Positions 17,047 through 23,878 of a DNA stretch of 64,000 nt are shown here, piece by piece. A program made the translations under genes and the position numbers. Source of the stretch: Dehalococcoidia bacterium (GTDB taxonomy: Bacteria > Chloroflexota > Dehalococcoidia > GIF9 > UBA5629); the NCBI GenBank assembly GCA_041653995.1, contig JBAZEK010000001.1, forward strand, positions 1,054,001 to 1,118,000, given 5' to 3'. Below the pieces are notes generated by a model that had not been told where the DNA came from, made no database searches, and worked only from the letters and a program-made list of their open reading frames with translations. How positions within the stretch are numbered: the first letter of the stretch is position 1; the number at the start of each line of letters is the position of its first letter.

Positions 17047-17129
17047 ATAGAATACGGTCAATGTAGTGAGGCTGGGGAGATGAAATATTTACTTGCTTGT
17101 TTCATAGCACTATTCGTTATATCAGCCTG
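17047..17129 (+). repeat. 83-bp exact duplication (leader and signal peptide), copy 2
   Basis: Identical to 11138-11220. Upstream of it a further 90 bp is recognisably similar to the upstream of copy 1 (GAGA.ATGCCAGYAGC..., CAGCCCAAAGT) but diverged. Confidence 0.95.
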
Positions 17130-18492
17130 CACACCAAATAACTCAATAAACAACGTTGAGACATTCCCAAAAATCGGAGATAAGATACCGAATATCTCAT
17201 GGACTACTATCAATGGCGAAAAGATTGATTTAAATCAGTTTAAAGGCAGTTGGGTGCTACTATGCTATTGGTGCTCTTGCCCTGTACATAGGAATGACAT
17301 ACTGACTATTCATAATGTTTATGATTCATTATATGATAAGAATCTCGATGTCATTGTAATTAATGATACTTATGCTCAGATAGAATTAGAGGCATTTGGA
17401 AAACAAAACAATGTACCGTTTTATTTAATTGAAGATAATCAAAAAACAATTGATAAACTTGTACCATTTGGCAACAGGCCAATATATCTCTTAATTGATG
17501 GGAGTGGGGATTTACATGCTATCGAAATAGGTACATTTCGCTCTGGCGAAAATAGCGTTAACAATGTAATCAATTTCCTTGATGATGTGATTAAGGTAAG
17601 AATCGATAATATTACAGTCACTAATATTACTTCAAATAGGGCAACTGTGAGATGGAAAACAGATAAGGCAGTACCGTGTTGGTTGGAAATTCACCCCCAA
17701 GGTGACCCAATCGGAAAGTGCATCGGCAAGACAAATCCAAATACATTTCATGAATTGATATTAAACTGTAATCCCAACACAGCTTACACTTTTAACGTAG
17801 CTGCTAGTGGATTAGATAATTCTTTAATTAACGATGCAAGCAATCGTAGTAGTGAATTTTCATTTCAAACATTACCAAATTGGGTTACTTCTTTATATGA
17901 GGTTGACTCTACTAAACCAAAAATATCGAATGTTAAAGTTTCTATAATTACAGATACGAGTGCAGAGTTATATTGGGAAACTGATGTGGAAGCTCAAGTC
18001 ACCGCTACAATCTGTAAATATATATCCAGTACTGATGCGCCCTTAAACTCCCAGAAAATTGATTTTATAGAAGACATATATTTTACAAAGAAACATAGCT
18101 TTACAATTAGCTCTCTTGAGCCAAGACGATTATATGACGTTGGTTTAAATGCCAAAGATAGAATGGGAAGGGTTGCCGATTACAGTGTCGAATTTTTAAC
18201 ACAACCTTCAAATTATACTCACGGAGCGAAGATATCCAATATATCTTTATATGACATCACGGACAGGAGTGCTAAATTAAAATGGTCAACTGACAAGTCA
18301 GTATGGAGTTCAGCCTGCTATAAATATGAGTGCTCTTCTGGGGACATCAACACTGAGCATTCATATACACTATCCTATGGTCTGGAACCCGATACAGAAT
18401 ACTGGGTGCAAATTCTAGCACATGGGGAATCGGTATCTGATGTATTCAACTTCAGAACATTAAAGACAACAGATAAGGTAGATATGAAATGA
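17080..18492 (+). CDS. lipoprotein: redoxin-like domain followed by three fibronectin-type domains
   Basis: A 470-residue protein with the same lipoprotein signal as the gene at 11171 (lipidation Cys17). A thioredoxin-like domain (about 28-165) has 'CYWCSCPVHRND': the CxxC site reads CPVH, so the second Cys is replaced by His, with Cys65 two residues before. Three FN3-like domains follow (about 170-265, 280-380, 385-465), each with a 'WKTDK/WETDV/WSTDK' strand. Host proteins at 21199 and 22257 have the same domain type. The redox site is altered, so it may be an isomerase, a reductase working with one Cys, or a binding domain. Confidence 0.85.
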   Translation: MKYLLACFIALFVISACTPNNSINNVETFPKIGDKIPNISWTTINGEKIDLNQFKGSWVLLCYWCSCPVHRNDILTIHNVYDSLYDKNLDVIVINDTYAQIELEAFGKQNNVPFYLIEDNQKTIDKLVPFGNRPIYLLIDGSGDLHAIEIGTFRSGENSVNNVINFLDDVIKVRIDNITVTNITSNRATVRWKTDKAVPCWLEIHPQGDPIGKCIGKTNPNTFHELILNCNPNTAYTFNVAASGLDNSLINDASNRSSEFSFQTLPNWVTSLYEVDSTKPKISNVKVSIITDTSAELYWETDVEAQVTATICKYISSTDAPLNSQKIDFIEDIYFTKKHSFTISSLEPRRLYDVGLNAKDRMGRVADYSVEFLTQPSNYTHGAKISNISLYDITDRSAKLKWSTDKSVWSSACYKYECSSGDINTEHSYTLSYGLEPDTEYWVQILAHGESVSDVFNFRTLKTTDKVDMK

Positions 18493-18519
18493 AAGAAAAT
18501 CAAAAGGGAGGTAAAGAAG

Positions 18520-18696
18520 ATGGTAGCAAATAAGAAGAAGTATTATGCAGGGGAATCAGCTAAAGTCTCTGGCAAATACAACGAATGCAGATTGGGCACA
18601 GGCAAAACAGGAGTAACAGCAAATGTCAAGAAGGGGGATACACTCCCACCACATAAAATAGGAGCTCATTGGGAGTTATCAAGAAAATCTAAATAA
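18520..18696 (+). CDS. YjzC-like small protein
   Basis: 58 residues from an ATG with GGGAGG eight nt upstream. The sequence has the spaced pattern of YjzC-family small proteins: 'YYAGESAKVSGKYNECR...', a Gly/Thr/Lys-rich middle ending KKGDTLPPH, and a final 'G.HWELSRKSK'. Family function is unknown. It follows the FN3 lipoprotein by 27 nt and is the last rightward gene of the element. Confidence 0.65.
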   Translation: MVANKKKYYAGESAKVSGKYNECRLGTGKTGVTANVKKGDTLPPHKIGAHWELSRKSK

Positions 18697-18928
18697 TATA
18701 GACATATTTAAGAAAGTGGTGACTTATAAAACTTCATGCTGTCCTGAAAGCTGAATGACCGAGTATATCTTTGCACCATAATAAAGTTCAGCCAAGGCAC
18801 CGTTAAAATGTACTACAGAATTGTTCTAAAGGGCCAAAATGGGGTATATAATATAGGGCATGACAGATTCTTCCTGCCTGAGCTTTTCAAGCTTAATTAT
18901 TGAACAAATAACTATGAAATCCTGATTG
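18697..18928. other. gene-free gap between YjzC-like gene and recombinase
   Basis: The start (about 18703-18740) repeats, with a few changes, the sequence at about 13487-13520 upstream of the zinc-ribbon gene (ATATTTAAGA..., GTGACTTATA.AACTTCAT). A short minus-strand frame at about 18735-18825 resembles the remnant at 16643-16849. Nothing else is recognisable. Confidence 0.4.
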
Positions 18929-19693
18929 CTAACGAGGTAACTGATTTGAGCCGTTCACATCTTTGTAGACTTGAAGAGCATCCTCAAAGGATAAAGATTT
19001 TGAATACCTTTCAACCATAGAAATGCTTTCCCAACCGCCTAGATTTTGCACAATACGAGTGGATAACCCAGACTTAATATTGTGAATACAAAACCCTCTT
19101 CTATAGCTATGGGCGTTGGACTTAATGCCAGTTTCTTTAGACAATCGTTTAAGCATAGTTTTAATGCCAGCTCTTGATATTTCAAAACTATCATGCTCAT
19201 CAAACCACTTTCCGATAACACCATTACCAGCTAAAGCCTTACGATACTTGTTACCCTTGCCCAGAATGGTTACTGTACCTTCACCCCAGTCAAAGTCTTT
19301 AGCGTGCACATTAGCACATTCACTCAGCCTTACTCCTGAGTACCATAAGAAACTAATTAATGCTCTATCACGTTCACAATGACAATGATTTATCAGAACT
19401 TCTAATTGTTCTTTTGATACCGCAGGCAATAGCTTCTTTTGAATTTTTGGGCTAGGAACTTTGTCAATAACCTTGTCGTGAATATAGCTATTGCTGTATA
19501 GCCATGAAATGAGAGTTTTGAGAGCTTGATAGAATCTTGCTTTGCCATTATGACAGGTAAGTGATTTTAGATAAGCATTAACTCCATCTGGACTTAGGGG
19601 ATAACCAATAAAATGAGTTAAAGTATATTCGTAAAATTCAATAGTTCGCTTACTACAACCATCGGGGCGAGAAGAAATAAACTTCTCCAACAA
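18929..19693 (-). CDS. int: tyrosine recombinase/integrase (C-terminal part of an att-split gene)
   Basis: 254 residues from the first available TTG. A SAM-like core-binding domain (about 1-95) precedes the catalytic domain: Arg in 'WYSGVRLSE', Lys in 'ILGKGNKYRK', H-x-x-R in 'NAHSYRRGF', Trp in 'LGGWESISMV' and the nucleophile in 'VERYSK'. No ribosome-binding site precedes the TTG. The frame stays open upstream through the 51-bp att repeat and into the tRNA. Joined to the left end it fuses in frame with the HTH at 7887. So the expressed full-length protein probably exists only from the circular form. It is adjacent to the intact tRNA, as expected. Confidence 0.93.
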   Translation of the reverse strand: MLEKFISSRPDGCSKRTIEFYEYTLTHFIGYPLSPDGVNAYLKSLTCHNGKARFYQALKTLISWLYSNSYIHDKVIDKVPSPKIQKKLLPAVSKEQLEVLINHCHCERDRALISFLWYSGVRLSECANVHAKDFDWGEGTVTILGKGNKYRKALAGNGVIGKWFDEHDSFEISRAGIKTMLKRLSKETGIKSNAHSYRRGFCIHNIKSGLSTRIVQNLGGWESISMVERYSKSLSFEDALQVYKDVNGSNQLPR

Positions 19694-19755
19694 TTCTTTT
19701 GTGAACTTTTTGTAGCTAACTTGTGAATATTGTGAAATTGAGCTGTAGTTTTCTT

Positions 19756-19806
19756 TGGTGGGCGATACTGGATTTGAACCAGTGACCCCCTGTGTGTAAG
19801 ACAGGT
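19756..19806 (-). repeat. attachment site, right copy (inside intact tRNA-Val)
   Basis: 51 bp identical to 7704-7754, covering the 3' half of tRNA-Val from CCA to the anticodon arm. Crossover must lie within this block. Confidence 0.95.
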
Positions 19807-19831
19807 GCTCTAACCGCTGAGCTAATCGCCC
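19756..19831 (-). tRNA. tRNA-Val(UAC)
   Basis: 76 nt with encoded CCA. Acceptor GGGCGAT pairs with ATCGCCC; the anticodon loop is CTTACAC with anticodon TAC. The 3' half is the integration target of the element and has been restored exactly. It is last in a leftward cluster of four tRNA genes. Confidence 0.95.
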
Positions 19832-19838
19832 TGGGGAG

Positions 19839-19914
19839 TGGCACGCCTGGTGGGGCTTGAACCCACGGCCTCAGCCTCCGCAGGGCTGCGCTCTATCCAC
19901 TGAGCTACAGGCGC
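19839..19914 (-). tRNA. tRNA-Arg(GCG)
   Basis: 76 nt with encoded CCA and a G-U first acceptor pair. The anticodon stem CAGCC/GGCTG encloses the loop CTGCGGA, giving anticodon GCG, which reads CGC (and CGU by wobble). Most bacteria use ACG edited to ICG for these codons, so a GCG tRNA is less common. Confidence 0.88.
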
Positions 19915-19920
19915 ATAAAA

Positions 19921-20007
19921 TGGTGCCGAAGGTGGGAGTTGAACCCACACATCCGTTACGGATACTACGCCCTGAACGTAGCGCGTCTGCCATTCCGCCA
20001 CTTCGGC
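19921..20007 (-). tRNA. tRNA-Leu(CAG)
   Basis: 87 nt with a long variable arm (TATCCGTAACGGATG) typical of class II tRNAs and an encoded CCA. The anticodon stem CTACG/CGTAG encloses TTCAGGG, anticodon CAG. Confidence 0.95.
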
Positions 20008-20009
20008 CC

Positions 20010-20082
20010 TGGGCAGCACAGGATTTGAACCTGTGACCCCTTGCGTGTGAAGCAAGTGCTCTAACCGCTGAGCTAGCCGCCC
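20010..20082 (-). tRNA. tRNA-Val(CAC)
   Basis: 73 nt. Acceptor GGGCGGC pairs with GCTGCCC (one G-U). Anticodon loop TTCACAC, anticodon CAC. CCA is not encoded: the discriminator is followed directly by two nucleotides and the tRNA-Leu 5' end. Confidence 0.93.
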
Positions 20083-20217
20083 TCTAACGCTATATTTTAT
20101 TCTTTAACAAGGTTTAAAAGCAAGGCGAACCGCCCCGTACAATCATAGTTCATCAGGATTTATAAGCCCGCGCTGTGGACATCCCTCTACTCCAATGCAT
20201 ATAATTCAACTACACCC

Positions 20218-21060
20218 ATGTTATCTTTTAAGCCGCTTGAAGCCGGCCCATCATCGCTGCTGAGTGTCCTCATCCTGCTTGCCGTGCTGGCTGTGGCCTG
20301 TGCATCACCCCTGCCGTCGCAACCGACGCCGGGCGACGATAATTCTCAACCCACGGCTGAGCCGGCGCAGATACCGGCTGCTCCTCCACCGGAACCGGCT
20401 GAATCCGAGAACGTCTCCACAACAGTTGCCACTCCGGGATCGCCCGTCCGGATAAAGCTTATCCACTACAGGGGCACGCTCAGCAGGATCGGTTGCTGCA
20501 ATCCGGGACTTTACGAGAGAGATGAATTCGTTGTCATCCAGAATGTCGGAGATACGTATGTCGATATCGTCGACTGGCGTCTGACCAATATTACCAGGGG
20601 CTATCCCACTTTCATATTCCCGTCGCACTTCCCCTGCGTCCCCTACGAGCTGCCGCCGCCGGACCCGACCGAGGAAATAATATCGACCGAAAGCTATTAC
20701 TCCTTGACCAAGAACCCGGCGCAGTCCGAGATCTACAGGTTCACGACAAATCCCCAGCAGTCCAAACCGACCAATGTGCCCAACAGTGAAATAGACTGGG
20801 CTTCATGCACGCCGGTGGAACCGCTGGACGAGACGCCCATGCAGCCGATAGCGGGCGAACAGGGAGTGCCGCCGCAGTGCATCCTCTACCCCGGTCAAAC
20901 GATACTGGTATTCACAGATGAAATTCACTGCCAGACCGGAGGCTTCTCCTTCAACTGGGGACTGGGCAATATCTGGAACAACGTGACCGCCGATACGGCC
21001 GCGCTGTATAACGCCCGCGGCGAAGAGGTATCGCGCAGGAGCTACCTTGTCGGCAGATAG
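20218..21060 (+). CDS. lipoprotein with lamin-tail-like domain
   Basis: A 280-residue protein with a lipoprotein signal (LLAVLAVAC, Cys about 28), a Pro/Glu-rich linker (about 30-75), and a C-terminal domain (about 80-278) with 'VRIKLIHYRG', 'EFVVIQNVGDTYVDIVDWRLTN' and 'NIWNNVTADTAALYNARGEEVSR'. This is the pattern of lamin-tail (LTD) domains found on secreted bacterial proteins and thought to aid attachment. Several cysteines (CCNPG, SHFPC, CILYP, IHC) may form disulfides. TATAAT (20200-20205) ends 12 nt before the ATG with no ribosome-binding site: likely leaderless. Confidence 0.75.
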   Translation: MLSFKPLEAGPSSLLSVLILLAVLAVACASPLPSQPTPGDDNSQPTAEPAQIPAAPPPEPAESENVSTTVATPGSPVRIKLIHYRGTLSRIGCCNPGLYERDEFVVIQNVGDTYVDIVDWRLTNITRGYPTFIFPSHFPCVPYELPPPDPTEEIISTESYYSLTKNPAQSEIYRFTTNPQQSKPTNVPNSEIDWASCTPVEPLDETPMQPIAGEQGVPPQCILYPGQTILVFTDEIHCQTGGFSFNWGLGNIWNNVTADTAALYNARGEEVSRRSYLVGR

Positions 21061-21093
21061 CGGCATGTTTTTCTCCCCGAATTATTAAGTTTA

Positions 21094-21122
21094 TTGATTT
21101 ATTTAATACCTGTGTATATAAT
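21094..21122 (+). promoter_or_regulatory. promoter of the zinc-ribbon/GYPQQP gene
   Basis: TTGATT (21094-21099), 17-nt spacer and TATAAT (21117-21122), 76 nt upstream of the ATG at 21199. Confidence 0.6.
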
Positions 21123-21198
21123 CAAGAAAATGGTTAAACATAGTCCGCCGGAAATACGTTTTCTCTATGGATAGTTATGGATGTGATGGAGAGATGAA

Positions 21199-22224
21199 AT
21201 GCAGCAATGGATAAGATGCACCAGATGCGGCGCCAATAATGCTCCCGGACAGAAATTCTGTAACGCATGCGGTACACCCCTGCCGACCGTCTGCCCCAAT
21301 TGCGGAACCCCGGCAGGTCCCGGCAGCACTTTCTGCGCCAGGTGCGGCATGACATTCAGCGGTATGCCCCAGCAGACCGGATATTACCCTCCGCAGCAGC
21401 CGGGATATCCTCAGCAACCTGGCTATCCGCAGCAACCGGCATATCCGCAACAGCCGGGCTATCCTCAGCAACCGGGCTATCCTCAGCAACCGGGCTATCC
21501 GCAACAGCCGGGATACCCGCAACAGCCTGGATATCCGCAGCAGCCCCCCGGCTACCCGCCTCAACAGACCGGCTATTATCCTCCGCAGCAGCCGGGTTAT
21601 CCTCCACAGCCGGGATATCCGCAGCAACCGCCCGGTTATCCGCCGCAGCCGGGATATCCGCAACAGCCCGGCTATCCCCAGCAACCGGGATATCCGCCGG
21701 GCTATCCTCCGCAGCAGCCGCCACGCGGAGCGTATCCGCCGGGCGCAAGGCCACCCCAGCAAGGCGGCGGCAAAGGCATGCTCATATTGCTGCTGGTTGT
21801 TCTGATTGCCGGCCTGGCAGGCTTCGGTTACTGGGCTTACAGCCAGGGCTACCTCAAGGGCATACTTAACTTCGGCAGCGATAACACCACCACCTCCACA
21901 GGGAAACAGAAGGACACTGTGCCGCCCACCATCAGCGGCGTAGAAGTTAGCGCCAAGGCCATAAACGAAGTCGGCATTATCTGGAAGACGGACAAGCCAT
22001 CCAGTTCTCAGGTGGAATGGGGTCCCAAGGGATCGTTCGGCAACAAGACGACACTACAGGATGACCCCGTGAGCGGTACCAGCATCGGTGTCACCGATCA
22101 CGGGGTTATCGTCAAGGGATTAACGGCAAATACTGAATACCAGTACCGTGTGTTATCACATACCGACGGCAACGTTGACGCCGTATCCGCCACCAATACT
22201 TTCACGACACCTTCGGCAGATTAA
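21199..22224 (+). CDS. double zinc-ribbon protein with GYPQQP repeats, membrane span and FN3-like domain
   Basis: 341 residues. Two zinc ribbons (four CxxC pairs: CTRC/CNAC, CPNC/CARC, about 5-50) precede about 130 residues of Gly-Tyr-Pro-Gln-Gln-Pro repeats. A membrane span (about 195-215, 'LILLLVVLIAGLAGFGYWAY') follows, then a fibronectin-like domain (about 240-340) with 'VGIIWKTDKPSSSQVEWG' and 'LTANTEYQYRV'. Expected topology: ribbons and repeats in the cytoplasm, FN3 outside. Function unknown; the GYPQQP low-complexity region may drive clustering. Paralogous to the next gene. Confidence 0.85.
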   Translation: MQQWIRCTRCGANNAPGQKFCNACGTPLPTVCPNCGTPAGPGSTFCARCGMTFSGMPQQTGYYPPQQPGYPQQPGYPQQPAYPQQPGYPQQPGYPQQPGYPQQPGYPQQPGYPQQPPGYPPQQTGYYPPQQPGYPPQPGYPQQPPGYPPQPGYPQQPGYPQQPGYPPGYPPQQPPRGAYPPGARPPQQGGGKGMLILLLVVLIAGLAGFGYWAYSQGYLKGILNFGSDNTTTSTGKQKDTVPPTISGVEVSAKAINEVGIIWKTDKPSSSQVEWGPKGSFGNKTTLQDDPVSGTSIGVTDHGVIVKGLTANTEYQYRVLSHTDGNVDAVSATNTFTTPSAD

Positions 22225-22256
22225 CCCTCCTTTTCGCTGCGTTTACAGATTTTCTA

Positions 22257-23141
22257 ATGTATCAATCAACAGTACCCTGCCCTAAATGCGGCGCGCAGAA
22301 CCTGCGGGGACAGTGGGTATGCGCGTACTGCGGAAATACGCTTGTCGTTTATTGTCCATCCTGCCATACCGGCAACGCCATCGACAGCCAGTATTGCCAC
22401 GCCTGCCATGCAGTTCTCGCGTATACCGGCGTTCCGCCGGCTCAACCACAGTATCAACCCCAACCCCAGCAGCCTCAACCATATCCGCAGTACCCGCAAT
22501 ATCCTCCCGGGCAAACTGACCAGGGCCAGTACCCTCCGCAGTATCCACCCTACCCTCCACCCGGTTATCCACCACAGCAACCACCCTACCCGGACTACCA
22601 GGCCGGATACGGCCAGCCCGGCGATTATAAACCATACTCGGTTCACGGCGGCGAAGCCTACGCCGGAGGCGGGCTGGACGGCCTGATCGACAGGCTCAAA
22701 GAGTTCGTGCGCAATACCAATCCCATTCTCCTCTCTTCGCTGGTGGTGCTGGTAGTCGGTCTGACCATCTTCCTCATCCTGGCCTTCCAGTTCGGCTGGA
22801 TCAAGACGGGTTCGGCGCCCAAAGTAGAAACAGTTAAAGATACCACAGCTCCTGTGATAACTTATTTAACTTATGAGCCCGGTGAAAATAGAAGCATTAT
22901 AATAATTTGGGCAACCAATGAGCCAGCAAGTACGCGGGTCGAGTGGGGTATCGCACCTGTTTTCAACCAATTCACACTTATAGAAAACGATCCCCAAGTT
23001 GGCCAAGGTACACTTTCACATAGGGTAACATTGACTAACCTGCTACCAAACACCAGCTATATTTACCGCGCAATATCATATGACAAAGCAGGGAACAAAT
23101 GCATGAGTCCTACTATGCCATTCCAAACTACGAACTACTAG
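22257..23141 (+). CDS. double zinc-ribbon protein with Tyr/Pro-rich linker, membrane span and FN3-like domain
   Basis: 294 residues, same plan as the gene at 21199: two ribbons (CPKC/CAYC, CPSC/CHAC, about 8-52), a Pro/Gln/Tyr-rich linker (about 60-125), a membrane span (about 162-184) and an FN3-like domain (about 200-292) with 'RSIIIIWATNEPASTRVEWG'. It follows its paralogue by 32 nt, a tandem duplication. No ribosome-binding site is obvious. Confidence 0.83.
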   Translation: MYQSTVPCPKCGAQNLRGQWVCAYCGNTLVVYCPSCHTGNAIDSQYCHACHAVLAYTGVPPAQPQYQPQPQQPQPYPQYPQYPPGQTDQGQYPPQYPPYPPPGYPPQQPPYPDYQAGYGQPGDYKPYSVHGGEAYAGGGLDGLIDRLKEFVRNTNPILLSSLVVLVVGLTIFLILAFQFGWIKTGSAPKVETVKDTTAPVITYLTYEPGENRSIIIIWATNEPASTRVEWGIAPVFNQFTLIENDPQVGQGTLSHRVTLTNLLPNTSYIYRAISYDKAGNKCMSPTMPFQTTNY

Positions 23142-23244
23142 TAGAAACGCACCCTGCCTCAAAGCCCGCGTAACATCCGACACCGATCATACATTGCTCC
23201 GGGCCCGCATTGGACATACAATATTAAGCATTTAAGGGATTATC

Positions 23245-23529
23245 ATGCAGCAAAACTTTCTCTGTCCCATCTGCTGGCAAGAAAATACGGCCGGCAGCAC
23301 GGTGTGCAGCCACTGCCACTCACAACTCGGCGTTCTGGGCGCCGTCAATTCCAATTGCCCCCATCCCGGCTGCCGATGGCCGCGCGTACCCTACGACCGC
23401 TTCTGCGGCAACTGCGGAAGCCCTCTGCAACCCATCTGCCCTAACTGCGGCAACAACATCTCCAGGGACTCGAGATACTGCCCCAAATGCAGCTTTTTCT
23501 GCGGCGGGGGCCGGGAAGGATTAAAATAA
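23245..23529 (+). CDS. small zinc-ribbon protein
   Basis: 94 residues made almost entirely of cysteine pairs: CPIC/CSHC, CPHPGC, CGNC, CPNC and CPKC, i.e. about three zinc ribbons. No membrane span. Third in the zinc-ribbon cluster and possibly a soluble partner of the two membrane proteins before it. Function unknown. Confidence 0.75.
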   Translation: MQQNFLCPICWQENTAGSTVCSHCHSQLGVLGAVNSNCPHPGCRWPRVPYDRFCGNCGSPLQPICPNCGNNISRDSRYCPKCSFFCGGGREGLK

Positions 23530-23554
23530 TCATATAGCACTGCTGGAGAAGTAT

Positions 23555-23875
23555 ATGGCTGATATCCTTGACGAAGCTCAATCGTTATTACAGTGCAAGA
23601 CCTGCCCCTGGTATAAGAACTGCGTCCTGCCTGTCCGCGTGACGGAGCTCGACCTGAAAAAGCAACTCGGCTCGAATATATCTTTCTCCACGCCTCCCGG
23701 CATGGAGGACCTGGGTCTCAACCAGTTGCTGGGGGGTCTGGCTTCAGCCGCCGAAAATTCGATGCTGGAAGGCTGCCCGGTTTTCATCGATAGACTGCGC
23801 TCCAATCCCAATCTGGCCCTGCGCATTAAAAAGGTCATGCAGGAGTGGTCGGACGAAAGCGGCGACCAGCAATAG
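23555..23875 (+). CDS. small cysteine-containing protein of unknown function
   Basis: A 106-residue soluble protein with an N-terminal CKTCPWYKNC cluster (Cys14, 17, 22) and a fourth Cys near 73 (EGCPVF), which together could bind zinc or an Fe-S cluster. A Gly-rich stretch lies between and the C terminus is helical. It starts 25 nt after the zinc-ribbon gene and ends 3 nt before exonuclease III, so it is in the same operon. Family not recognised. Confidence 0.6.
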   Translation: MADILDEAQSLLQCKTCPWYKNCVLPVRVTELDLKKQLGSNISFSTPPGMEDLGLNQLLGGLASAAENSMLEGCPVFIDRLRSNPNLALRIKKVMQEWSDESGDQQ

Positions 23876-23878
23876 CTG

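Larger units (their letters stand above)
7704..19806. mobile_element. 12.1-kb integrative element in tRNA-Val(UAC), with Rep, Cas4-like nuclease and redoxin cargo
   Basis: Bounded by exact 51-bp direct repeats (7704-7754 and 19756-19806) that are the 3' half of tRNA-Val. The intact tRNA is on the right, next to the tyrosine recombinase, and the displaced 3' fragment is on the left, the standard outcome of tRNA integration. The interior is visibly AT-rich compared with both flanks. Gene content: two HTH genes at the left end, XRE regulator, HUH Rep, Cas4-like nuclease, three redoxin-fold exported proteins, zinc-ribbon protein, HEPN-like protein and YjzC-like protein. No conjugation, capsid or terminase gene is recognisable, so it is a small integrative plasmid- or satellite-like element rather than an ICE or complete phage. 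Confidence 0.92.

Noticed and set aside
19822..20055. Leftward frame of 77 codons over the tRNA cluster
   Set aside because: It lies entirely over three tRNA genes, and its peptide is simply translated tRNA (GVTGSNPVLP type).
21391..21720. Possible CRISPR-like array in the repeated DNA
   Set aside because: The repeats are 15-18 bp, contiguous, without spacers and in frame with a Gly-Tyr-Pro-Gln-Gln-Pro protein tract.
21175..21762. Arg/Leu-rich antisense frame opposite the GYPQQP gene
   Set aside because: Low-complexity shadow of the repeat on the other strand; no ribosome-binding site or domain.
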